A stretch of DNA of 64,000 nt, taken from assembly GCA_963783355.1 (NCBI GenBank), contig CAWANF010000002.1:382050-446049 (forward strand), read 5' to 3'. This DNA is from CAWANF01 sp963783355. Lineage in GTDB: Bacteria; Bacteroidota; Rhodothermia; Balneolales; DATFMH01. The notes under the pieces were generated by a model, which did not search any database, was not told the DNA's origin, and saw only the letters and a program-made list of their open reading frames with translations. Shown piece after piece: positions 44,891 through 53,081 of this stretch. The position numbers and the translations under genes were made by a program. Within the stretch, counting starts at the first letter, position 1; the number at the start of each line of letters is the position of its first letter.

Positions 44891-45438
44891 TAGCCAACAG
44901 AAGCAATTATGTTGTTATGAATATTTCATGCGTACTTAGTATCGGTATTACAGAATTATATATGATTTTCTACCTAAGTACTTGTACTTATTTTAATATA
45001 TTTTTATTTAAAAAAAAACACTTTCGCTAATATTTTATACCGGTTTTTACGTATTGTTTTCAGAAAGAGGAATTTTCTCGAAATTATATACTGTTATATA
45101 TTTATTATTATTAGGTATACAATTTTTATATTGCTACCAGAATATTTCCATATTTTAATAGTTTAATGATTATTTCTTGAGAATAGCAGTTACACGCGAA
45201 TTATATATAAGTATAAATACTTATCTTTTTTTTAGAAATTTATAAACATATCATGGTTTGCAGAATGGTTGATATCCTATTCACACTTTCCATAGTGATT
45301 AGGATGTTGAAATATGATGGATAGCTATTGAATCTTATCCCGGTTATTCATATCGAATAATAATTTTGTATGGAGATTTTTAATCGGGATGATTTATTTT
45401 TGAGGGAATGAGATCGTATTCCTGATATCCAGCAGCCG
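44891..45438. other. AT-rich intergenic region
   Basis: About 550 bases of very AT-rich sequence between the fourth DUF4402 gene and the decayed usher. I see no gene or RNA. It should contain the DUF4402 promoter. Confidence 0.4.
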
Positions 45439-46560
45439 CTATTTACTATTATTCTTTTTTATCATTATTACCGTTATTTCAGTAAACTCATGATGGGTCT
45501 TTAATTGAGCACGAACTCTTTGAGCTTTCTGTCAGAAGATATTATCAGGTATCAATAAACGATAAATCTTATTTAATTGATCATAAATGAGAGAAGTTTT
45601 ATAACCGTATCTTGACTTTAATTTCCGTTGAAAATAACCCGCCGCTTTTTTGGTTGAATGCACTCCTATCTGAATCTTAAAGTAGAAATCATCATTCAGC
45701 CACAATTGTTCTGGTTTAAGTCAAATAAAGGCATCCTTAAATCCAACCTTCTGGCATTAACTAACGACAGATAAACATTGGCGTTTATAGTACTTCCCCC
45801 GCTGGAGTTGATATTGTAATTAGAGGATAATGTTATTCGATTCCAGTTTGCATTCAGGCCATTGCCATAGCTTTATACATATTTTGATGCTATGCGCTTT
45901 CCATCACCCTGAAACCGAATATTGAGGGGATGTCTCAACAAATGGAAGGGTAAATACAGACTTGCTTTCCCCTCGTCGTAGGCAAAACCATAATCATTAT
46001 AAAAATATTCGTTGCCAAAGTGCGATGACTGAAACTCAAAACTTGTTTGAGATGGAAACAATGCATTAAATGTAGCCTGGTATAAATTACTGGGAGATAT
46101 GGTAAGGGCAGCTACGTACGGCGTTCCAATTCTAAAAGAAGATGTATTATAAAAAACAGGTTTAATACCATAATCCATACCGATATTCTCAGTAAACCAG
46201 TCATTAAATCCCAATGCCATATTGGGTGCAAGAAAAAAATTCTTAAGTTTTTAAAAAAAGGATCGGCTGTTTGGAGTGAAGTTGAGGGCAAACAACTTCT
46301 TTAAAACAGATATCTTCGCATAATAATCTAATTGAGAATCTATTAAATCCTCTTTATTGATTTCATATTTCTTTTTCCCGACATAGGCCTGCAAGCTTGT
46401 AATATTTATCAGATACTTTGTCTTTGTATCCAGGTAAAAACCACTAATGGTATTTTTTTAAGTGTGGTGATTTGATCGTTAATTTTTGCAGCAAACAGAT
46501 CATTCGAAGGAGTGACAATGTGGAATTCCCAATCCCCTGAACATAAAAATGGCATGATTT
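45439..46560 (-). pseudogene. Decayed second usher-SPOR gene
   Basis: Reading several frames on the minus strand gives pieces in the same order as the intact usher at 33.2 kb. 46250-46560 has an N-terminal domain piece (GFYLDTKTKYLINI, QAYVGKKKYEINKED, LDYYAKISVLKKLF). 45873-46220 is barrel-like (FNDWFTENIGMDYG, PVFYNTSSFRIG, LTISPSNLYQATF), matching NNWLTDKVGIDY and PVFYNSLSARI. About 45715-45870 has further strands, and about 45500-45690 is a SPOR-like domain (FYFKIQIGVHSTKKAAGYF). Stops and large deletions rule out a working protein. This supports the usher-SPOR fusion as an established architecture. Confidence 0.8.
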
Positions 46561-46575
46561 ATTTAAAGTATCTTA

Positions 46576-47355
46576 TTATACCACAATGTAATAAGGAAAG
46601 GACTGCTCATCATTTTGGAGAACTTTACAATGAATATTATATAATCTGAACAGGTTTTCAGTTGTTATGACTCTTTTTGGTTCCCCTTTATCTATTATAA
46701 CCCCATCTTTCAATAGATAAACATAATCGGCATACTGGGCGGTCAAGTTGATGTCGTGTAGTACGGCAACAACCACCGTACCTTCCCGAGCCAATTGTCT
46801 GGCTTTTTTTAAAAACTCATGTTGATAATTCAAATCCAATGATGCTATGGGCTCATCTAATAATAAATAACGCCCGTTTTCTCCCGGTTTTTCCCATATT
46901 TGAGAAAGTACCCTGGCAAAATGTACTCTTTGTTGTTCCCCTCCCGACAGTGTTAAATAATTTCGTTCAGCAAAATCCTGTAAATCGAGCATTTCAATTG
47001 ATTGTCGACAGATATCCTCATCATACGGAGTCGGTTTGAATGGAAAATGAGGATAACGTCCCATCATTATCACCTCGCGAACCGTCAAGGGAAACGACAA
47101 TTCCGATTGTTGGGCCAGTACAGATCGAATCCTGGCAATAACTGAACTATTATCTTTTTGCAGGGTGATATTCCCGTATTGTACGGTTCCAAAATCTGGT
47201 GCTATTTCTCCACTGATTGTTTTCAGAAACGTTGTTTTTCCGGACCCATTAGGACCTATAATGACAGAAACTTTACCTGGTTCAAATTGAGCAGAAACAT
47301 GGTTCAGAACTTTTTTGCTTCCATAGCTGACAGAAATATTTTTGGCATCAAGCAT
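46576..47355 (-). CDS. hmuV: Haem/iron ABC transporter ATP-binding protein (HmuV-like)
   Basis: About 259 residues from the ATG at 47355, chosen because GGAGG lies five bases upstream and because it overlaps the permease stop by eight bases; an ATG 63 bases earlier is in frame but lacks support. Walker A GPNGSGKTT, signature LSGGEQQRVHFAR and Walker B YLLLDEPIASLD are intact, and the H-loop is VLHDINL. HmuV/FecE type: powers import of haem or ferric siderophore through the neighbouring permease. Confidence 0.93.
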   Translation of the reverse strand: MLDAKNISVSYGSKKVLNHVSAQFEPGKVSVIIGPNGSGKTTFLKTISGEIAPDFGTVQYGNITLQKDNSSVIARIRSVLAQQSELSFPLTVREVIMMGRYPHFPFKPTPYDEDICRQSIEMLDLQDFAERNYLTLSGGEQQRVHFARVLSQIWEKPGENGRYLLLDEPIASLDLNYQHEFLKKARQLAREGTVVVAVLHDINLTAQYADYVYLLKDGVIIDKGEPKRVITTENLFRLYNIHCKVLQNDEQSFPYYIVV

Positions 47356-48406
47356 AAAAGCCTCCACCGGAACTTTTTCTCTTCTGATGAAACAACATCC
47401 ACATAAATATCGGGGCACCTACAAAGGAAGTGATGATGCCTATCGGTAATTCACCAGGAGCAATAATAATTCTGGAAACGATATCGGCCACATTCATCAC
47501 AATAGCTCCTAAAAGAGCCGAACCTATAATCAAAAAATAATTATCAGAGCTCTTAATAATTCTAAGAACGTGCGGCACAATAAGGCCTACAAATCCTATT
47601 ACCCCAACGAACGATGTTGCCACAGCAACCATTAACGTATTGATAAGCATTATTTTAAGAATGAGCTGATCTGGATTTACTCCCAAATGTGAGGCGTCAC
47701 CTTCGCCAAGCAATAATGCATTTAGCTCTTTTGAATACCGAAGTGAAATTAAAATACATAACAGTGTACAAATACCAACGATATAAAACGACTTCCAGTC
47801 TGCTCCGGAAAAGGTCCCCAAACTCCAGAAGGTTATGGAACGAGCCTGCGGATCCCTTGCAATGTACGATAGAAAACCGGTGCCGCTTAAACACAATGCA
47901 TTCATAGCAATACCCACTAACAGCATAATGGCGACTGCTGTTTTCCCCTTCGTGGACGAAACCTTATAAACGATAAAAGTCGCCAGAAAAGCCCCTACAA
48001 AGGCAGAAAAAGGTAACATAAAAGAACCAAACGCACCTGTGCGAATAATGGGAAAGGCAGAACCAAGCACAAAGACCAGTGCTGCTCCTAATGCCGCCCC
48101 GGCTGAAGTACCAATCAATCCGGGAGCAACGATGGGATTTCGAAACAAGGCCTGCATTAATGCACCGGATACCGACAATGACGCCCCCACGACAATGCAT
48201 AATAATACCCGCGGCAACCGAATCTGTAAAAACACTCCTCTTTTCAATTGATTCGTACCATGATTTCCAGGTTCAAAAACAAATTTAAATATATCATGAT
48301 ACGAAATTGGAACGGCTCCGGTTCGAACAGCAACAATTATAGTAATCAGCAATACTACAAAGAAAAAAAGATAATAAAACAGAAAGGATCGATTAAAAAA
48401 TTTCAT
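47348..48406 (-). CDS. hmuU: FecCD-family ABC permease (HmuU-like)
   Basis: 352 residues, about ten transmembrane helices, of the FecCD/BtuC family. Diagnostic segments are LPRVLLCIVVGASLSVSGALMQ, cut here as RIVVG-like helix 2, and FVGLIVPHVLRII in the coupling region. Imports haem, cobalamin or siderophore iron; haem is favoured by similarity of the whole set to hmuTUV. Ten bases after the binding-protein gene. Confidence 0.9.
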   Translation of the reverse strand: MKFFNRSFLFYYLFFFVVLLITIIVAVRTGAVPISYHDIFKFVFEPGNHGTNQLKRGVFLQIRLPRVLLCIVVGASLSVSGALMQALFRNPIVAPGLIGTSAGAALGAALVFVLGSAFPIIRTGAFGSFMLPFSAFVGAFLATFIVYKVSSTKGKTAVAIMLLVGIAMNALCLSGTGFLSYIARDPQARSITFWSLGTFSGADWKSFYIVGICTLLCILISLRYSKELNALLLGEGDASHLGVNPDQLILKIMLINTLMVAVATSFVGVIGFVGLIVPHVLRIIKSSDNYFLIIGSALLGAIVMNVADIVSRIIIAPGELPIGIITSFVGAPIFMWMLFHQKRKSSGGGFYA

Positions 48407-48416
48407 CAGGTGGAAA

Positions 48417-49295
48417 TTATTGATGTATCAATTTCATGATTTTTAAAATATTTTCCGGTGTGCGGGGACCCAGATATAATAAATCATGCTCGTCAATGCT
48501 GTAGATTTTTTTGTTTTTCGCGGCTGGTGTTAATGAAATTCCGGGAATTTTCTCAAATTTATCTAACCCACCTAACCGGTGAACACCATAACTGGTAGCC
48601 AGAATAACCTGGGGCTGATCTTCCGCCAGGACCTCAGGACTTAATAACCTGAATTTCTCCGAACTGATAGCATTAACCCCTCCGGCCTGTTCCAGCATAA
48701 ATTCAACCGTTCCTTTGGGTCCGAATGGGAAATAAACATTATGTGCACGTCCAAAGTGTATAACCATAACTTTAGGATGATCGCTATAACGGGCACGTTC
48801 TTCAGCAACCTTTTTCATTCCCCTGTCCATTTTTGCACATAACGAATCGGCCTTATCCTGAACATGAAAATAGGAACCGAGATCATGGATGAGTTGCCTG
48901 GTATCAGCCATCGTTTCGGCCGTCCGGAATTTCTTTACTGTAATACCGACCTCTTTTAGCTGTGGGATGACATTATCAGGACCAATTTCGGCATCAGTAC
49001 CGCCATTATAAATAAAAACCGTCGGACGCAGGGATATAATGCCTTCCGCATTAAGCATCATATGATAACCAATATTGGGAAGCTTCTTCACACGGGACGG
49101 ATAGGTACTGGATAAATCTACCCCGACTATTTTATTACCCTCTCCCAAAGCGTAAACGATCTCTGTCAATTGTTTCGAAGCGCAAACAATCCTGATTTCA
49201 TGTTTTTCCTGATTTTCCTTTTTCGTTTTACTGCATGATGAAACCAGGAACAGAAATGCAAACATTACCAGACTGGATAACTTTGACGGACGCAT
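48417..49295 (-). CDS. hmuT: Haem/iron ABC transporter substrate-binding lipoprotein (HmuT-like)
   Basis: 292 residues with a lipoprotein signal (FLFLVSSC, lipidated cysteine at 21). The binding-protein fold shows RIVCASKQLTEIVYALG, VGVDLSSTYP and LPNIGYHMMLNAEGIISL, then MVIHFGRAHNVYFPFGPKGTVEFMLEQAGG-type strands, shortened here, that fit HmuT. It captures haem or a related ligand in the periplasm. First gene of the hmuTUV run; no TonB receptor or regulator is adjacent. Confidence 0.9.
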   Translation of the reverse strand: MRPSKLSSLVMFAFLFLVSSCSKTKKENQEKHEIRIVCASKQLTEIVYALGEGNKIVGVDLSSTYPSRVKKLPNIGYHMMLNAEGIISLRPTVFIYNGGTDAEIGPDNVIPQLKEVGITVKKFRTAETMADTRQLIHDLGSYFHVQDKADSLCAKMDRGMKKVAEERARYSDHPKVMVIHFGRAHNVYFPFGPKGTVEFMLEQAGGVNAISSEKFRLLSPEVLAEDQPQVILATSYGVHRLGGLDKFEKIPGISLTPAAKNKKIYSIDEHDLLYLGPRTPENILKIMKLIHQ

Positions 49296-49420
49296 ATTCC
49301 CACATTATTAAATTAAAAAAAAGAAACTGTCGATTTTTCAACTCTTAAACAAGCACATAAACCAGGTTGCATTTCATATTTTTCAGAATTTTAATCTCTA
49401 CCCAAAATTTGAAAATAAAA

Positions 49421-49449
49421 AAGGCTTCCGAAATAATCCGAAAGCCTTA
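49421..49449 (-). terminator. Intrinsic terminator of the pyruvate dehydrogenase operon
   Basis: Minus strand AAGGCTTTCG pairs with CGGAAGCCTT with one mismatch, followed by TTTTTTATTTT. It lies 28 bases past the pdhC stop. Confidence 0.85.
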
Positions 49450-49477
49450 AAAGCATACTATACCTGTTTTCTTAAAT

Positions 49478-50749
49478 CTACAATAACATTCCCATTGGAT
49501 TTTCTAACAGGTTTTTCAGTGTACCCAGGAAACTGGCTGCCTGTGCACCGTCGACGATACGGTGATCGCTTGATAATGTAACCTTCATCTGTTTACCGGG
49601 AACAATTTCGCCATTGTCTACAATAGGTACATCACGAATAGATCCAATAGCGAGTATACAAGCATTTGGCGGGTTGATAATGGCTGTAAATTCATCAATT
49701 CCAAACATACCAAGATTGCTTACGCTAAATGTACTGCCTTCCCATTCTTCGGGCTGTAATTTACGATCACGTGCCTTACCGGCAAGTTCCTTGGATTCTT
49801 TCGCTATTTGTTGCAATCCCTTCTGATCAACATTGCGAATAACCGGGGTGATCAAACCATCATCAATAGCCACGGCCATAGCAATATGAATATCACCATG
49901 TTGTCGTATAATATCGTCAAGCCAGGAACTGTTAATTGCAGGATGTTGCTTTAACGCAACCGAACAAGCTTTAATAACAAAATCATTGAAGCTGATTTTA
50001 ACTTCACTAATTTCATTCAGCTTCGCTCTTGTCTGAACCACATTCCGCATATCAATATCAATTGTTTCATAATAATGCGGGCTGGTAAATTTACTTTCAG
50101 CCAAACGACGCGCGATGGTTTTACGCATTTGTGATATTTTGATATCCTGCGAAACAGCCGTGGAAACCGGTGCCGATGCTGCCGGGGCAGAAACGGAGGT
50201 GGAAGCTGAATCATCATACGATTCAATGTCTCGCTTAATGATTCTTCCATTGGGTCCGCTGCCCTGCACTTTATGAATATCTATTCCTTCTTCCTGGGCC
50301 ATTTTACGAGCCAACGGGGATGCTTTGATACGTCCATCTTCCTGAGAGACAGATTTTTTTGCTGATTTATCAACCCCGTTTAAATCACCAAATAAAGGAT
50401 CAAAGTCTTTCTTGCTGCCAGCTTTTTCCGCAGGAGCCTTCTTTTCTTCAGCAGGTTCTGTTTTAGTTTCTTTTTGCTCACCACCTTCGATAAGGCCGGC
50501 AATATCTTCACCTTTTTCTCCGATGATAGCAATTTTGCCTCCCAAAGGAATAGCGTCTCCTTCTTGTGCGAGAATTTTCAGAACGGTTCCTCCGTCGAAC
50601 ACTTCCACGTCCATCGTGGCTTTGTCAGTTTCGACTTCAGCAATAATATCTCCTGAACTGACGCTGTCTCCCTCTTTAACGTTCCATTTTACAATGACAC
50701 CTTCTTCCATGGTGTCACTTAATTTCGGCATATCAATAACTACGGCCAT
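49478..50749 (-). CDS. pdhC: Pyruvate dehydrogenase E2, dihydrolipoamide acetyltransferase
   Basis: 423 residues. One lipoyl domain with Lys43 in EVETDKATMDVE, an acidic/alanine-rich linker, a peripheral-subunit-binding domain at about 142-178 (ASPLARKMAQEEGIDI, GPNGRIIKRDIE), and the catalytic domain ending with SSDHRIVDGAQAA, the acyltransferase His and Asp. Transfers acetyl groups to CoA in the pyruvate dehydrogenase complex. Last of the pdhA-B-C operon; E3 is not in the window. Confidence 0.95.
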   Translation of the reverse strand: MAVVIDMPKLSDTMEEGVIVKWNVKEGDSVSSGDIIAEVETDKATMDVEVFDGGTVLKILAQEGDAIPLGGKIAIIGEKGEDIAGLIEGGEQKETKTEPAEEKKAPAEKAGSKKDFDPLFGDLNGVDKSAKKSVSQEDGRIKASPLARKMAQEEGIDIHKVQGSGPNGRIIKRDIESYDDSASTSVSAPAASAPVSTAVSQDIKISQMRKTIARRLAESKFTSPHYYETIDIDMRNVVQTRAKLNEISEVKISFNDFVIKACSVALKQHPAINSSWLDDIIRQHGDIHIAMAVAIDDGLITPVIRNVDQKGLQQIAKESKELAGKARDRKLQPEEWEGSTFSVSNLGMFGIDEFTAIINPPNACILAIGSIRDVPIVDNGEIVPGKQMKVTLSSDHRIVDGAQAASFLGTLKNLLENPMGMLL

Positions 50750-50793
50750 AATTAATTCCTCTTCTAATATTTTTATACTCTTTTAGTTCCCAA

Positions 50794-51777
50794 TTACTTG
50801 CGATACATCACCGAATTAACAGCTTCAATAACCTGTTTTGGGCTTGGGAACCATTTTTCAAATAAATTTTTAGCGAAAGGTGCCGGAGTATCTGGTAAAG
50901 TGACACGCTGCACAGGAGCATCCAGATAATCGAAAGCACCTCGTTGAATTTGAAAACCAACTTCTGATGCAATACCGGCATATGGATGAGATTCGTCGAC
51001 GATAACGCAACGATTGGTTTTCTTAACTGATTCAATCACCGTATCAATATCAAATGGTTTTATAGTTCTCGGATCAATAATTTCTGCTTCTATGCCATCT
51101 TTAGCCAACAGATCAGCTGCTTGCTGGGCAACATGGTACATTTTACCATGAGCCACAACCGTGACATCAGATCCTTCTCTCTTTATTTTTGCTTTACCGA
51201 TAGGAATCAGGAATTCATCCTCATCCGGAACTTCCTGTTTCATACCGTACATTTGCTCTGATTCCAGAAAGATAACGGGGTTGTCGTCACGAATGGCAGA
51301 TTTTAACAGCCCTTTGGCATCTGCGGGTTGTGAAGGATAAATGACGACCAGCCCGGGATACTGAGCATATAAGCTTTCGTAAGCGACCGAGTGAGTAGCC
51401 CCTAATTGTCCGGCTGAAGCATTAGGTCCGCGAAATACGATAGGTATACTAACCTGTCCGCCGCTCATATAGCGAATTTTCGCGGCGTTATTAATGATTT
51501 GGTCCATCCCGACAACAGCAAAGTTAAAGGTCATGAACTCAACAACCGGTCGAAGTCCGTTCATGGCAGCACCCACACCGATACCGGCAAATCCCAGCTC
51601 GGAAATAGGCGTATCAATAACTCTTTTGCCACCGAATTTTTCGTACATTCCCTGCGTCACTTTATAGGCGCCATCGTATTCGGCAACTTCTTCACCCATG
51701 ATAAAAACCCGATCATCCCGTTCCATTTCTTCGGTCAAAGCGGCCCTGATGGCTTCTCTGAATTGTAATTCAGCCAT
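50794..51777 (-). CDS. pdhB: Pyruvate dehydrogenase E1 beta subunit
   Basis: 327 residues. TPP-binding transketolase-like fold: MGEEVAEYDGAYKVTQGM at the N terminus, DTPISELGFAGIGVGAAM and IVDESHPYAGIASEVGF near the C-terminal domain. Forms the E1 heterotetramer with PdhA. Lies 54 bases after pdhA and 44 before pdhC. Confidence 0.96.
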   Translation of the reverse strand: MAELQFREAIRAALTEEMERDDRVFIMGEEVAEYDGAYKVTQGMYEKFGGKRVIDTPISELGFAGIGVGAAMNGLRPVVEFMTFNFAVVGMDQIINNAAKIRYMSGGQVSIPIVFRGPNASAGQLGATHSVAYESLYAQYPGLVVIYPSQPADAKGLLKSAIRDDNPVIFLESEQMYGMKQEVPDEDEFLIPIGKAKIKREGSDVTVVAHGKMYHVAQQAADLLAKDGIEAEIIDPRTIKPFDIDTVIESVKKTNRCVIVDESHPYAGIASEVGFQIQRGAFDYLDAPVQRVTLPDTPAPFAKNLFEKWFPSPKQVIEAVNSVMYRK

Positions 51778-51831
51778 TTAATTCTCCTATTATAATTTCT
51801 TATTCTTCAAATACTTTATTCAAAATTTATT

Positions 51832-52908
51832 TTACACTAAAAAATCGACATCGTCTTCGGCATAGACACCGTGATATAATTCTTCATCAGAAGGTACGTC
51901 ACTGTTTTCTGCGAAATCGATAGCATCCAGGACTTCCTGTTCTATTTCCTCGGTTATTTTATCGATTTGCTCTTTAGATGTAATTTTATGCTTTGATATA
52001 TAAGACTTAAGGCGTTCGATTGGATCCAAAGCTTTGAATTCGTCCATTTCTTCTTTCGAACGATAATGACCAGGGTCACTCATGGAATGCCCGCGATAAC
52101 GATAGGTACGAATTTCGAGAAAATAAGGTTCCTGATTTTCCCTTACATAATCTGCTACTTCACGTAATTTTTCAATAACGGAGAATACGTCCATACCATT
52201 AACAACATCATGTTTCATATCATAAGCCAATGCCCGTTTATATATATCGGTGGCCGTATGCCTTTTCGCTGATGTTCCCATAGAATAGCCATTATTTTCA
52301 ACAGCGTATATTACCGGTAAGCCCCAAACTTTTGCAAGGTTAAACGATTCGTGCAAAGATCCCTGGTCAACAGCACCGTCTCCAAAGAAACCGATAGAGA
52401 CCCGTTTTTCATCGCGGTATTTATTGGCGAAAGCAAGACCGGCAGCTAATGGGATATGAGCGCCAACAATGGCATGTCCGCCCCAAAAATGTTCTTTAAC
52501 GTTGAAATAGTGCATCGAACCACCTTTGCCCCTGCTGCAACCCGTCACTTTTCCATAAAGTTCAGCCATTGCCTGGTTCGCTGAGATTCCACGAATCAAA
52601 CCAAATCCGTGATCCCGGTAAGCTGTAATGATATCGTCATCATCATTCAGTACAGTCACAGTACCGGTCGATACGGCCTCCTGACCCATATATAAATGAA
52701 GGAAACCACCAAATTTCCCTTTTTGATACATTTGTGCAGCACGTTCTTCAAAGCGGCGTTGCAAATACATTTTTCTATATAATTCCACCACGTCATCTTT
52801 TGAGAGACCGAGATCTTTATGGGTTTTATCCGTCGGTTCCGGTAGTTCGGTACTTTTATACACCACTCCGGTTGGGGTAAATCCAGTTATTTCTTCTGTT
52901 TTTTCCAT
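51832..52908 (-). CDS. pdhA: Pyruvate dehydrogenase E1 alpha subunit
   Basis: 358 residues from the ATG at 52908, which has GGAG six bases upstream; an in-frame TTG four codons earlier overlaps that site and is unlikely. TPP-binding motif GFFGDGAVDQGSLHESFN, and the phosphorylation-loop region YRYRGHSMSDPGHYRS is conserved. Decarboxylates pyruvate. First gene of the pdh operon. Confidence 0.96.
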   Translation of the reverse strand: MEKTEEITGFTPTGVVYKSTELPEPTDKTHKDLGLSKDDVVELYRKMYLQRRFEERAAQMYQKGKFGGFLHLYMGQEAVSTGTVTVLNDDDDIITAYRDHGFGLIRGISANQAMAELYGKVTGCSRGKGGSMHYFNVKEHFWGGHAIVGAHIPLAAGLAFANKYRDEKRVSIGFFGDGAVDQGSLHESFNLAKVWGLPVIYAVENNGYSMGTSAKRHTATDIYKRALAYDMKHDVVNGMDVFSVIEKLREVADYVRENQEPYFLEIRTYRYRGHSMSDPGHYRSKEEMDEFKALDPIERLKSYISKHKITSKEQIDKITEEIEQEVLDAIDFAENSDVPSDEELYHGVYAEDDVDFLV

Positions 52909-53081
52909 AATAAACTCCAAGTAAATTTCGTAAAAGTCGCTATTTCAACACGATAAATTAAATGACCTAAAAAGGACTGTTTGCGTAAATACTTATCATT
53001 GCCTGAGCAATAATATATTCAAATTTGACGGAAGGTTGTAGTCATCATTTTCAAACCCAAAGCTTGAAAACATAACCTCCA

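Noticed and set aside
49296..49420. Riboswitch or Fur box upstream of the haem transporter genes
   Set aside because: The region is short and AT-rich, with no recognisable cobalamin-type fold or convincing 19-base Fur palindrome.
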